Shown: positions 23,875 through 33,192, counted from the stretch's first letter. The stretch: DNA of 46,336 nucleotides from Sporolactobacillus sp. THM7-4 (GCF_004153165.1 NZ_SEMD01000022.1:1-46336); one strand, 5' to 3'. Notes: generated by a model from the letters alone, not told the origin. Made by a program: numbers and translations.

Positions 23875-25302
23875 ATGCAGCATAAGAATATACATGGAGC
23901 TTGTACAACCATACTGGTCGGCAAGGGTGCGACGCTGGACGGCTCAACGATGATTGCGCGTAACGGGGACAGCTATGAAGTAATCGTCCCGAAAAAGGTC
24001 ACGGTTCACCCACATCAAATTTTAGATAAAGAGGAAGAGTATGTGTCGCCGAGTAATCGGTTCACCATCACACTGCCGAGGGAGCGTTTTCGTTATACCG
24101 CGATACCGGACAGAGAGGATCGCTATGTCACGTTCGAAGATGCGGGAATCAACGAGAAGAACGTGGGGATGAGTGCAACGGAAAGCATTTATGGAAATCC
24201 GCGCGTGCTCGGTTATGATCCGCTCGTTGAAAACGGGATTGCCGAGGACTGCATGGTCACCGTTGTCCTGCCGTATATCCATTCGGCAAGAGAAGGTGTA
24301 CTGAGGCTCGGAAAAATTGTGGAAACGTATGGTGCTGCGGAGTCCAACGGCGTGCTGTTCTCAGATAAAGATGAGGTCTGGTATATGGAAATCGCGACCG
24401 GGCACCTGTGGGCTGCCCAGCGTATTCCGGATGATTCCTATGCGGTGGTCGCGAACCAGATGGCGATTCAGAAAATTGACCCGGCTGATAAGGATAATTT
24501 TCTGGTGGCACCGAAATTGATGGAATTCATTGACAAGCATCATTTAAATACCGGTTTTGATTCGATCAATTTCAGGAACATTTTCGGCACACAGACCGTC
24601 TTTGACCACCACTACAATACGCCTCGCGTCTGGTACGGACAGAAATATTTAAACCCCGAATGCGAGCAGGATCCGATGTCCGACGATCTGCCGTTTCTTC
24701 GGAAAGCAAGCCGTAAAATTGGTATCGAGGATATCGGTTATATTCTGAGCTCGCACTATCAGGAAACGCCTTACGATCCGCTCGGGACCGCCAGTGAAGC
24801 GGACCGAACCACTTTCCGCGCGATTTCGTTGAACCGGACACAGGACTCGCACATTCTGCAAATAAGGCCAAACGTTCCGGACGAACTCGCAGGTGTCCAA
24901 TGGATCCAGCTTTCCGGCACCTTCAGCCCCTATGTGCCGTTCTATACAAACATCACATCTGTTCACGAAGCTTATGAAGTGACACCGAAAAAATTGTCAC
25001 TCTCATCCGCTTATTGGCTCTATAAAACAATACCCGTGATTGTAGAACCACATTACACAGCCTTTCTGAAGCAGGTTCAGGATTACAAAGATCGTCTGCA
25101 TTGCCAGTTCTTAGGCAAGATTGCGGAAACGGATGACGCCGCGAAAAGGGCTGAACCGGAGAGCATCGCCGAAATTCTGACTAATGCCAGCAGGGAAAAC
25201 GCTGAACTCGCGCTAAATAAAACCCGCGAACTTCTGCGCAAATTAACCACCGACGCCATGTCCCTTTCGAAACTGACCTTTAATATGGATAAGAATTTGT
25301 GA
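23875..25302 (+). CDS. C69-family dipeptidase (PepD-like)
   Basis: An Ntn-hydrolase of 475 residues that cleaves dipeptides in the cytoplasm. Family C69 enzymes mature by removing a short propeptide to expose a catalytic Cys; here the CTTILVGKGATLDGSTMIARNGD segment starts about nine residues from the chosen Met and includes that Cys and the conserved Asp-Gly-Ser-Thr and Arg-Asn-Gly-Asp. Other family segments: GMSATESIYGNPRV, VTVVLPYIHSAREGV, NGVLFSDKDEVWYMEI and ANQMAIQKID. The ATG at 23875 lies eight bases after AAAGGGATGG; the ATG three codons upstream abuts the site. It is monocistronic. Peptide supply fits the amino-acid fermentation theme of the neighbouring prd operon. Confidence 0.92.
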   Translation: MQHKNIHGACTTILVGKGATLDGSTMIARNGDSYEVIVPKKVTVHPHQILDKEEEYVSPSNRFTITLPRERFRYTAIPDREDRYVTFEDAGINEKNVGMSATESIYGNPRVLGYDPLVENGIAEDCMVTVVLPYIHSAREGVLRLGKIVETYGAAESNGVLFSDKDEVWYMEIATGHLWAAQRIPDDSYAVVANQMAIQKIDPADKDNFLVAPKLMEFIDKHHLNTGFDSINFRNIFGTQTVFDHHYNTPRVWYGQKYLNPECEQDPMSDDLPFLRKASRKIGIEDIGYILSSHYQETPYDPLGTASEADRTTFRAISLNRTQDSHILQIRPNVPDELAGVQWIQLSGTFSPYVPFYTNITSVHEAYEVTPKKLSLSSAYWLYKTIPVIVEPHYTAFLKQVQDYKDRLHCQFLGKIAETDDAAKRAEPESIAEILTNASRENAELALNKTRELLRKLTTDAMSLSKLTFNMDKNL

Positions 25303-25656
25303 TTAAGGGTTAGATCCAGGTTTAAAAATTTGAAACCAGTGGGCATTGAACCACGACCTATGACCTGATGAAGCATTTTAAACCAATTTTAGATCAAGAA
25401 TCTGAATAGCCGGGAGAAAAGCACAGGCATACTCTTCTTTCTCAGCTGTTCATTTTTTATTTAGAACAAGGCCGTCTCATTTGCTGATGAAACGGATTCC
25501 CTCCTTTAACTGATGATTAACCTTTAATAACACCAAACCGATAAACAGAGTCGGCTTCATTTTTTGTACCGGGAGGGCACCTGATAGCAGAAAAACAAAG
25601 TAATTCAGAAACACGATTCACAAGGTTATCCAAAAGAAAAAGGCGAAACCAAAGTT
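25303..25656. other. Intergenic region, no gene seen
   Basis: No open frame with a ribosome binding site. A weak hairpin CCGA...TCGG followed by CTTCATTTTTTG (about 25533-25566) could terminate the dipeptidase transcript. Nothing else is recognisable. Confidence 0.35.
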
Positions 25657-26515
25657 CTACGCCTTCAATCGTAACAATCTCATGCTATTTAGAATAACTA
25701 ATAAAGCGGCTCCTGTATCACTCATTACGGCTATCCAAAGCGTAAGCCAACCAGGAAAAATGAGAAATAGCGCAACGACTTTAACAAGGATGGAGAACCC
25801 TATATTTTGTTTTATGATTCGTAAAGCTTTTCGGCTCAATTTGATCGTATGGGGCAGCTTCTCCAGGTTATCTGCCATGAGCACAATATCAGCAGTTTCG
25901 ACAGCGGTATCTGTTCCGGCGCCACCCATTGCAATCCCAAGATTTGCAGTAGCGAGAGCAGGGGCGTCGTTTATCCCGTCACCGACCATAGCCACAACAT
26001 TGTTTTCCTGTTGTAAGCTTTTCACGATCCTTACCTTATCCTCTGGTAACAATTCCGCAAAATACCTGTCTACACCCGGCTCTGAAGCAATATTTCGTGC
26101 GGTTCCGTCATTATCACCTGTCAGCATGACAATTTGTTTGATTCCAATATTCTTTAATTCATATAAGGCTCTTGCGGTGACGTCACGAATCGAATCAGCA
26201 ACAGCAATAACTCCCATAATTATGGACTTCGACCGACAATGACCAGTGTATTTCCCTCGTTTTGTAACAAGCTCATACGGTTCTCCAATTCATTGTCCAT
26301 TGTGACACCGATTTCTTTGAACAACTTGCGATTGCCTGCAAAGTATTCAGTACCCTCTATTGTGGCTTGCGCACCTTGACCAACAATCGCTTTGAATAAT
26401 TCGATTTTGTCATTTCAATCGCTGGACTTTGGTCTATTGTTATAATAGGCAGGATTTTCTTGTCGGTACAAGAACCCTCTATGCAACACGGTTCCTTTCC
26501 TTGTTCATTCGACAT
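25657..26515 (-). pseudogene. Decayed CadA/ZntA-type heavy-metal P-type ATPase
   Basis: The C-terminal half of a P1B ATPase is clear: MLTGDNDGTARNIA, MVGDGINDAPALATANLGIA, AMGGAGTDTAVETADIVLM and the final two helices with PGWLTLWIAVMSDTGAALL. Upstream, in another frame, lies its continuation (VGQGAQATIEGTEYFAGNRK, EGNTLVIVG), separated by a single-base frameshift near 26225. A true-looking start with AAGGAG (26515, MSNEQGKEPCCIEGSC) runs directly into this region, so about 400 residues, including the metal-binding domain, most membrane helices and the DKTGT phosphorylation site, are deleted. The gene cannot make a working pump. It follows a likewise damaged ArsR-type regulator, as in cad operons. 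Confidence 0.88.
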
Positions 26516-26852
26516 TGACTTTACTCCTTTCTGGAAGGAGTTGCTCATTCTTTTCGCGACAAGCGACTTGTTGTTCTGCATCAACTAAGATAAAGTCAAT
26601 CATTTGCAACAAACTCTTGATTTTCTCATCTCGAACACGATAATAAGTAAATTTCCCTTCTTTCCGTCCGACGACCATTCCACAACCTTTTAAACACGCA
26701 AGGTGTTGTGAAATGTTTGATTGATTCCCCTGTACTTCTTGAACAATTTGTGAAACTGTCTTTTCTTTGTCTTTGATGCTTTCCAATATTTAAAGGCGTG
26801 TTTTGTCCGCTAATCCTTTGATGAATTTTACTTTTATATCCATGTACTCCAT
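26505..26852 (-). pseudogene. CadC/ArsR-type metal repressor with an in-frame stop
   Basis: From ATG 26852 the frame reads MEYMDIKVKFIKGLADKTRL, then TAA (26790-26792), then ILESIKDKEKTVSQIVQEVQ and the winged HTH (GNQSNISQHLACLKGCGMVV, GKFTYYRV). A single substitution in the codon between Leu and Ile explains it. The remainder could restart at the TTG at 26786, but would lack the first helices. The ArsR family represses cadmium/zinc/lead efflux genes by binding the promoter. Its end overlaps the start of the ATPase remnant by 11 bp. Confidence 0.82.
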
Positions 26853-26879
26853 TTAATTCACCTAACCCATTAGTTTTCA

Positions 26880-26907
26880 CTAATATGATATGTTGCCTTC
26901 ATATTAG
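26880..26907. promoter_or_regulatory. Operator-like inverted repeat of the cad remnant
   Basis: CTAATATGA, 10-bp spacer, TCATATTAG: perfect 9-bp arms, 28 bp upstream of the ArsR-type start codon, the size and position of ArsR/CadC operators. It has survived although the genes are broken. Confidence 0.6.
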
Positions 26908-27102
26908 CAGCTACTAATCTAAGTGTAAAGAATGCGAATATCGAACGTAAGAAACTGCTGACGTTATTTTCAAATCGGTCCGACAGACGCATACCTCGGT
27001 GCCCAAAAACATTTCTGACGATCCCCGGTACTCTCGGTGTGGACGGAACTAAGCCAATATTGGAGAGAGATAAATAGTTGCTGACTTTTCTGTAAATAAG
27101 AA
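26908..27102. other. Short intergenic stretch
   Basis: No gene, repeat or structured element recognised between the cad operator and the RpiR terminator. Confidence 0.35.
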
Positions 27103-27138
27103 ATCCCCTGTTACTGCCGGTTGCAGTTTACGGGGGAT
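27103..27138 (-). terminator. Terminator of the rpiR-like gene
   Basis: ATCCCC...GGGGAT closes a long, internally paired hairpin (inner arms GTAAACTGC/GCAGTAAC), followed on the minus strand by TTCTTATTT, 59 bp beyond the stop codon. Confidence 0.6.
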
Positions 27139-27196
27139 GAGTGATTAGAAAATGAAAAATGAAGCAGGACGTCGCATCGTCAAACTTAAATAAATG

Positions 27197-28009
27197 TTAC
27201 GGGTTGTCTTTCTCCTGCGTCCGAATCACATAGGCATCCAGAATAATTCGGGCAATAACGAGAAGGGGCAGGCGTGAATGGACTTCATAATCCGGAAAAT
27301 AAGAGATCCTGGATTTGTAACCGGCGATAACAATTTCCGACAGTTTACCAAGCGGACTGTCGCGATTTGTTGTTAGTGTGATCGTACTGACACCATTTGC
27401 TTTACAATTTTCAGCGGCTTCAACCAGCTCTTCCGTCTTCCCATTCAATGAAATCAACATCACCAGATCATCAGGCTGAATGCGCTTGCTGATTGTACGA
27501 ATGATATTCGGATCATTATGCATCTCACTGTATTTGCCAAGCAGCTGAAGCTTTATGGCCATTTCTTTAGCAATCAGTTCGGAAAGCCCCCGTGCAAACA
27601 GCATGATTTTGTTGGCGTAAATCATTTTTTGTAATGTATCTTCAATGGTGCCGCTATCAATCATCCGGATCGTTTGGAGGACTTCGCGTTCATTTTTCAG
27701 GATTGCTTCTTTAATCTTGTGATCCGCTTTTTCAACCGCTGTAAATTTAATGTTTTCCGCATGCTCATCTTTCAAGCGGATTTTAAATGAAGTAAAGCCG
27801 CCGTAGCCCAGTTTCTGCATTGCTCTGACAATTGTTGCAGTCGACACATTGGCTTGCATGCTGAGCTGGACAATGGACAACTGGGGAATCTCCCTCAAAT
27901 GATTTGTGATGTAGTCAATCAGGTACTTCTCGCTATTACTCAATGAATCTTTCCGCTCACTGATCCGGGTCAGAAAAGTCGATGTCACAGGCGTTTCCCT
28001 GCCTTTCAT
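27197..28009 (-). CDS. RpiR/MurR-family transcriptional regulator
   Basis: A 270-residue regulator: N-terminal RpiR-type HTH (about 12-90; SNSEKYLIDYITNHLREIPQ, LSMQANVSTATIVRAMQKLG) and a C-terminal SIS sugar-phosphate-binding domain (about 125-250; IMLFARGLSELIAKEMAIKL, LVMLISLNGKTEELVEAAE, ITLTTNRDSPLGKLSEIVI). It is transcribed divergently from the FruK-PTS operon with 86 bp between starts, so it most likely regulates that operon in response to a phosphosugar. The ATG at 28009 overlaps a palindrome; a GTG seven codons in is an alternative start. Confidence 0.9.
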   Translation of the reverse strand: MKGRETPVTSTFLTRISERKDSLSNSEKYLIDYITNHLREIPQLSIVQLSMQANVSTATIVRAMQKLGYGGFTSFKIRLKDEHAENIKFTAVEKADHKIKEAILKNEREVLQTIRMIDSGTIEDTLQKMIYANKIMLFARGLSELIAKEMAIKLQLLGKYSEMHNDPNIIRTISKRIQPDDLVMLISLNGKTEELVEAAENCKANGVSTITLTTNRDSPLGKLSEIVIAGYKSRISYFPDYEVHSRLPLLVIARIILDAYVIRTQEKDNP

Positions 28010-28026
28010 ATGTAAAGCCTTACATA
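28009..28026. promoter_or_regulatory. Palindrome between rpiR-like gene and fruK-like gene
   Basis: TATGTAA-AGCC-TTACATA has perfect 7-bp arms and overlaps the rpiR-like start codon, about 70 bp upstream of the kinase. Candidate operator for autoregulation and control of the divergent operon. Confidence 0.45.
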
Positions 28027-28095
28027 AATTATATCATGTTTTGAAAATCCTTTCGTTAAAGATATGAGATACTGAGAATGCAGAAAGGAGTGATG

Positions 28096-29040
28096 ATGAA
28101 CATGATTTATACATGCACGATGAACCCGGCCATTGACCTGTTCGCTGAATTTGACGCATTTGAACCTTATATCGTTAATCGGAGTCATTTTGAAGATTAT
28201 CAGGCAAATGGTAAAGCTATCAATATTTCACTGATGCTGAAAAAAATGGGAATTGACAGCACAGCTACTGGTTTTCTCGGAGGTTTTACCGGGAAGTTCA
28301 TTGAATCAACATTGAAAAATAAAGGCATTCAGACGGCGTTTGTTCATGTTGACGGAATAACGAGAATCAACACATTTATTCGGGCGGGCGAGCTGGAGTA
28401 TAAGGCGGTCAACCATGGACCCAAAATCAGTAAGGAGAATCAGGAGAAACTGCTGCATTTAATCAGCGGGTTGGGTTCACAAGATACGCTGTTTGTATCG
28501 GGATCCCTTCCCAGAAACGTAGATGACAGCATACTCATTGAGATCTCACGCTTATCCAAACTGAACGGTTTTTCATTAGTTTTGGATGTCAGTTCTAAAA
28601 CTCTGCTAAAGTGCTTGCCTTATGAACCGGAATTGATCAAGCCAAGTGATGAAGAGTTAGCTTCATTCTTTGATATGGACTCGAACACGGCTTTATCCGA
28701 AGAACAGATTATAGCAGGGGCTAAAAAATTACTGAACCTGGGAGCGAAACATGTTATTATTTCACGTGGGGCAAAGGGAGCAATCTATCTGGACCCCGGC
28801 AATACGCTGATCGTTAATGCGCCAAAAGGAAAAGTGGTCAATACAGCTTGTTCGGGTGATACGATGCTGGCCACCTTTATCGGTTCGCAAATCAAGGGGC
28901 ACACCCTTACCGAAGCGTTGACGTTTGCCACCGCGGCAGCGTCATCAACCGCTTTTACCGCGGGATTAAGTGATCTGCAGGATGTACCGCTCCTGGTTCA
29001 GCACATTCATGTCCAAAATAAAAAAGAAAGTGAGGTTTGA
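28096..29040 (+). CDS. 1-phosphofructokinase (FruK/LacC family)
   Basis: A PfkB-family sugar-phosphate kinase of 314 residues, expected to phosphorylate fructose 1-phosphate to the 1,6-bisphosphate. Key segments: TCTMNPAIDL at the N-terminus, the substrate loop QANGKAINISLMLKKMG, TGFLGGFTG, SGSLPRNV, IKPSDEEL, and the C-terminal ACSGDTMLATFIGS with the anion hole and catalytic Asp. The ATG at 28096 lies five bases after AAAGGAG; neighbouring ATGs at 28093 and 28102 are possible. Tagatose-6-phosphate kinase is the alternative. The stop is five bases ahead of the PTS start, so the genes are coupled. Confidence 0.87.
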   Translation: MNMIYTCTMNPAIDLFAEFDAFEPYIVNRSHFEDYQANGKAINISLMLKKMGIDSTATGFLGGFTGKFIESTLKNKGIQTAFVHVDGITRINTFIRAGELEYKAVNHGPKISKENQEKLLHLISGLGSQDTLFVSGSLPRNVDDSILIEISRLSKLNGFSLVLDVSSKTLLKCLPYEPELIKPSDEELASFFDMDSNTALSEEQIIAGAKKLLNLGAKHVIISRGAKGAIYLDPGNTLIVNAPKGKVVNTACSGDTMLATFIGSQIKGHTLTEALTFATAAASSTAFTAGLSDLQDVPLLVQHIHVQNKKESEV

Positions 29041-29045
29041 GAGAA

Positions 29046-30950
29046 ATGGCAAAAAAAATTATTGCAGCTACCGGATGTCCGACAGGCATTGCTCACACCT
29101 TTATGGCCAAAAAGGCGCTTGAAGACGCCGCACAAAAACAGGGTATTTCTATTAAAGTCGAAACACATGGACAGGTCGGCATTGAAAATGAATTAACGGA
29201 TCAGGAGATCAAGGAAGCTTATGGAGTCATTATCGCAGCCGATAAAGACGTGGATGAAGATCGCTTTATTGGAAAACGTGTCATTAAGGTATCGGTGTCT
29301 AAAGGAATTAAAGATCCTGATGAACTGGTAAATCGTATCCTGAATGATGAGATACCGCCTTTCAAAGAGGGAAAACAACGTTCTTCAGGTGAGGAGCACA
29401 CGCATTCAGAAAACCAGGACTCTTTTCTTCATAAAATCTATGTTTACTTGATGAATGGCGTTTCTCATATGATTCCTGTTGTCGTTGCAGGCGGCGTTCT
29501 CCTCGCCATCTCTTTCATGTTCGGTATTCATTCTGCTGAACCGGGAAATCCGCAATATAATCCACTCGCCTATCAGTTGAATCATATCGGAGCTACCGCC
29601 ATGGGTCTGATGGTACCGATCCTCTCAGCTTATATCGCTCAGGCGATTGGAAAACGTCCCGGACTTGTTGTCGGTTTCATTACCGGAATGATTGCTTTTA
29701 CCAATGGGACTGGTTTTCTGGGCGGGATTGTAAGCGGATTCCTATCTGGATATACGATTGTCCTGCTCGAATACAGCATGAAAAAGTTACCCCGCCAATT
29801 GGACGGTTTAAAAGCAATCTTCCTTTTACCTGTAATTGGTACATTTATTGCCGGATTGATTATGTTCTATCTGTCGTCGCCGATGTCGGTCATTAATAAG
29901 GGCATGATGCATTTTGTCGCCGGCATGCAAAACTCAAGTCCGATCATTCTGGGGCTGGTTATCGGCATGATGAGTGCCTTTGATATGGGCGGTCCGATAA
30001 ATAAAGCCGCCTATCTAACCGGTACGGCTCTGCTCGCCCAGGGCAACTATTATTTTATGGCCGGAGTATCCGCGGCCTGTATTGCTCCGCCGCTCGCGAC
30101 TGGATTTGCCGTGCTTTTTGCAAAGAAATATTATTCGGCAGAAGAGCGCAATGCGGGTTATGTCAATTTCCTGTTAGGCTCGACCCATATTACGGAAGGC
30201 GCCATTCCATTCGCGGCAAAGAAACCGCTGACCGTCATCCCGTTTCTTATGATCGGTTCATCGATTGCGGCGATTCTGACTTACTACATGAAGATTCAAG
30301 TACCTGCACCGCACGGCGGGTTCATCATTCTGCCGATTGTTTCTCACCCGTTTCTTTGGGTTATCGATATCGTGGCGGGTGCTCTCGTTGCCGGTTATTT
30401 GATCGCATGGGACCAGAAGAGAATGGTCCGCAAACAAAGAGGGTCCAGTACGGAAACCAGTCATGTCTCCGGTACACTTTCGTCCACTGTGGGTGAACAG
30501 GCAGAACCTTCTCTTCTTAGCCTTAACAATATCTATTTGGAAAATGATCAAATCCGGTCCAAAGAAGAACTCTTCCAGTTCATTGCCGGAAAAGCTTATG
30601 AGAAAGGATATGTCAATGATCGCTCGGCGCTGATCGACGCGTTTCATCAGCGGGAACTACAGAGCTCAACAGGGATGGAAGGAGGTTTCGCCATTCCCCA
30701 TGCCCAATCTTCATCAATCAAGCGAGCAGCCATGTTTGTCATAAAAACAGGCGGCAAGATTAATGATTGGAAAACACTGGACGGTAAGCCGGTATCCATT
30801 GCGATTGCCTATCTGATTCCTGAAAATGGAAACGCAGCACACATGCATTATCTCTCAGACATGGCTCAAAAACTGATGAATCAATCTGTTGTTACTGCAC
30901 TTCATCACGCCCGGACAAAAAACGACTTATTCAATGCACTTAATGCGTGA
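29046..30950 (+). CDS. Fructose-family PTS transporter, domains IIB-IIC-IIA
   Basis: Phosphoenolpyruvate-dependent sugar uptake across the membrane, giving a sugar 1-phosphate. Domain order is B-C-A: IIB at 1-100 with phospho-Cys in ATGCPTGIAHTFMA; IIC at about 125-460 with eight to ten helices and AFDMGGPINKAAYLTG; a linker of about 40 residues; IIA at about 490-634 with phospho-His in GGFAIPHAQ. Bacillus FruA has A-B-C, so the order differs. The ATG at 29046 fits the GTGAGG site better than the TTG three codons upstream. Fructose is the likely substrate by association with the kinase, but an RpiR-type rather than DeoR-type regulator leaves other hexoses open. Confidence 0.9.
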   Translation: MAKKIIAATGCPTGIAHTFMAKKALEDAAQKQGISIKVETHGQVGIENELTDQEIKEAYGVIIAADKDVDEDRFIGKRVIKVSVSKGIKDPDELVNRILNDEIPPFKEGKQRSSGEEHTHSENQDSFLHKIYVYLMNGVSHMIPVVVAGGVLLAISFMFGIHSAEPGNPQYNPLAYQLNHIGATAMGLMVPILSAYIAQAIGKRPGLVVGFITGMIAFTNGTGFLGGIVSGFLSGYTIVLLEYSMKKLPRQLDGLKAIFLLPVIGTFIAGLIMFYLSSPMSVINKGMMHFVAGMQNSSPIILGLVIGMMSAFDMGGPINKAAYLTGTALLAQGNYYFMAGVSAACIAPPLATGFAVLFAKKYYSAEERNAGYVNFLLGSTHITEGAIPFAAKKPLTVIPFLMIGSSIAAILTYYMKIQVPAPHGGFIILPIVSHPFLWVIDIVAGALVAGYLIAWDQKRMVRKQRGSSTETSHVSGTLSSTVGEQAEPSLLSLNNIYLENDQIRSKEELFQFIAGKAYEKGYVNDRSALIDAFHQRELQSSTGMEGGFAIPHAQSSSIKRAAMFVIKTGGKINDWKTLDGKPVSIAIAYLIPENGNAAHMHYLSDMAQKLMNQSVVTALHHARTKNDLFNALNA

Positions 30951-31002
30951 TTGAATAAGTAGCGTTGATAAAGGCCACAAAATAGCACTGCGATAACAAA
31001 AT

Positions 31003-31039
31003 AAAACCGGAAGGGGTATCGATTTCCTTTCCGGTTTTT
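31003..31039 (+). terminator. Terminator of the fruK-PTS operon
   Basis: AAAACCGGAA pairs with TTCCGGTTTT, ending in a T-run, 53 bp beyond the stop codon. Confidence 0.75.
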
Positions 31040-31086
31040 AGTGCGTTTTATAAAAGAATTTCGGGATCCATATTAAAATGTTACAA

Positions 31087-31128
31087 GACCCCCCGAAGTT
31101 GATTTTATTGTCCAACTTCTGGGGGGTC
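31087..31128. repeat. Long hairpin resembling fused IS3/IS150-type ends
   Basis: GACCCCCCGAAGTTG (31087-31101) and CAACTTCTGGGGGGTC (31113-31128) are inverted copies differing by one inserted base, separated by 11 bp. No T-run follows on either strand within a few bases, so a terminator is unlikely. Arms of the TGACCCC-type are typical for IS150-group ends. Confidence 0.5.
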
Positions 31129-31285
31129 ACTTCAACTTGAGCTTAGACCGATTCTTTTTTGTTAATCAAGCGATAGCAACAATCCAGGAATGACAGAAAA
31201 AATTAAGGTTCAAGTGGATATTTTGTCCTTGGATCCTTTTTTATTTTGTACAAAGGCCATAACAACACAGGATTTGAATAGTATC

Positions 31286-31345
31286 AATAAAATCCCCTTT
31301 GATTAAACAGAGTTTGTTAGCTTATCTGTTAATCAAAGGGGATCA
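31286..31345 (-). terminator. Terminator of the guanidine degradation operon
   Basis: A perfect 15-bp inverted repeat (31294-31308 with 31331-31345). On the minus strand it ends GGGGATTTTATTG, 53 bp beyond the allophanate hydrolase stop. Confidence 0.72.
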
Positions 31346-31397
31346 TACCAGTAGGAGAGTCCCATAGCTCTTTTTCAAAGTGGAGGAATAGTCAAGG

Positions 31398-33179
31398 TTA
31401 GGCATTTATGTAGCTTTTCCACCCACCATAGCTTGATATATCTTTTGCTTCTTTAACTGCGTAAGATTCGCAAATGAATCCGGGAACCATTCGGCCGTCT
31501 TTAAGCTCTATTTTGCCGATTCCAAGCGGTGAAGGGATGGAAGCTGTAAACGAACCGAATGTGCTGATCGGGATATTCCAAAGCTCAACATGAATCGAAT
31601 ATCCATCTGTTTCTGTTTTTATTAATCCCGGTTTTGATGGGTTTGTATCCAGTAGGAATAAACGGTATTTATTTGCTGTTTCTGCTTCACACAGGAATTG
31701 AGCATCATGTTCATGAAGCTGGTGTTCCAGTTCAAAACCTCTCATATGCAGTCCGCAGACAGCCAGCTGAATTGACCCGTAATGTTCGGTCGAATCTTTA
31801 ATCAATAGTTGGGTTTTATTTGTAGACTCATTTTGAAATTCTTTAGCAAGGCCAAGAATAAAATCTTCATGATCAGACGTAGCAAAAATGGTTGCTCCGA
31901 ATGGGAGGTTTTCAGCCGCATCGTCAAATGGTACAGATATAGCGCAGAGATCAAGCAGGTTGCAATGATTGGTATATTCGCCCATTTCGCTATTCGTCTT
32001 TATAGGATCTTTACGAACCTGTTCCCTTGTCCAAGTACCCCCTGCTGTTGGCGTGACGAACACAGAATCGTGTAATAAAGCTTTCACTTTTTGCTTTGCT
32101 TCTGCAAGTTTATGAATGTTCTCAAATAATAAAGCAGCAGTATAAGATTCTTTGGCTCCGGATTTCAGAATGTGCTCGGTAACTGGGTAGACGCTTCCAG
32201 GGTGTGAGTCTACAAATGGACCTAGATCTGCCCATCGTTCGGCGACAAACGGACCGTCATATAACAACTTTGCAATATCTGCAAAGAAGTCATAGTCGAT
32301 CCATTCTATTGGAAGCCCAGTTTCTTTTATGGCTCGAACTGTTCTTTCCCACGCCGTTTTAAATTCATTTACATATGGTCCGAAAAAGTGCAGAGACGAT
32401 TTGGGTAGGTAAATTTTCTTTGGAACTTTTGATTGAGGAGCGGCAATCGGTTTTGACCAGGGACAATGATGATCGAACGTTCTTGCCACACGGTCCACAG
32501 CCAATGCATCTTCCACATTATGAGTAAAAACTGTTATGCAGTCGAGACTTGCGCAGGCAGGGACGACGCCCCGTGTCGACCAGGCACCGCATGATGATTT
32601 GAATCCAACTAAACGATTGAGCGCAGCGGGTACACGGCCTGATCCGGCAGTATCTGTTCCAAGAGAGAAAGCTGCCTGCCCTCTGGCAACAGCAACGGCT
32701 GAACCGGCGCTTGAACCACCGCTGATCAGTTCCTCTTTAAGGGCATTATGAACTTCACCATAAGGACTGCGGGTTCCAACAAGCCCGGTCGCAAACTGAT
32801 CGAGATTGGTTTTTCCAAGAGGGATACCTCCGGCCTCAATTAGATTTTTCACAACTGTTGCGTGTTCATCAGGTATATAAGCATAATCTGGACAGCCTGC
32901 CGTAGTCTGTACGCCTGCTAGATCAATATTATCTTTTATGGCGAAAGGAATGCCCCAAAGAGGACTTTTTTCAATAGGCATTTCGGATAGACGGTCAAGA
33001 TATGGTTGAATAAATGAACGATCCGGTTTTGTTATCCATATATTCATCTGCTTATCTTTGTTTGCCCGGTCGATGATGGTATCAACAACTATGTCTGGTG
33101 TTAGTTTTCTGTTCAGGTAATTTTGCCTTAACCATTGGATAGTTAATATTAGAGGAATGTCTGTTAAATGATTCATCAT
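31398..33179 (-). CDS. atzF: Allophanate hydrolase
   Basis: Splits allophanate into two ammonia and CO2, the last step of urea or guanidine carboxylation pathways. The N-terminal amidase-signature domain (1-440) shows the catalytic Lys in GIPFAIKDNIDLAG and the Ser pair in ISGGSSAGSAVAVARGQA; the C-terminal domain (about 470-593; VCGLHMRGFELEHQL, EAKDISSYGGWKSY) is the allophanate-specific half. The 593-residue length is normal. The ATG at 33179 lies eight bases after AAAGGGA; the GTG two codons earlier would overlap that site. It starts 13 bp after the carboxylase, in one operon. Confidence 0.93.
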   Translation of the reverse strand: MMNHLTDIPLILTIQWLRQNYLNRKLTPDIVVDTIIDRANKDKQMNIWITKPDRSFIQPYLDRLSEMPIEKSPLWGIPFAIKDNIDLAGVQTTAGCPDYAYIPDEHATVVKNLIEAGGIPLGKTNLDQFATGLVGTRSPYGEVHNALKEELISGGSSAGSAVAVARGQAAFSLGTDTAGSGRVPAALNRLVGFKSSCGAWSTRGVVPACASLDCITVFTHNVEDALAVDRVARTFDHHCPWSKPIAAPQSKVPKKIYLPKSSLHFFGPYVNEFKTAWERTVRAIKETGLPIEWIDYDFFADIAKLLYDGPFVAERWADLGPFVDSHPGSVYPVTEHILKSGAKESYTAALLFENIHKLAEAKQKVKALLHDSVFVTPTAGGTWTREQVRKDPIKTNSEMGEYTNHCNLLDLCAISVPFDDAAENLPFGATIFATSDHEDFILGLAKEFQNESTNKTQLLIKDSTEHYGSIQLAVCGLHMRGFELEHQLHEHDAQFLCEAETANKYRLFLLDTNPSKPGLIKTETDGYSIHVELWNIPISTFGSFTASIPSPLGIGKIELKDGRMVPGFICESYAVKEAKDISSYGGWKSYINA

Positions 33180-33192
33180 AGTCACCGTCCCT

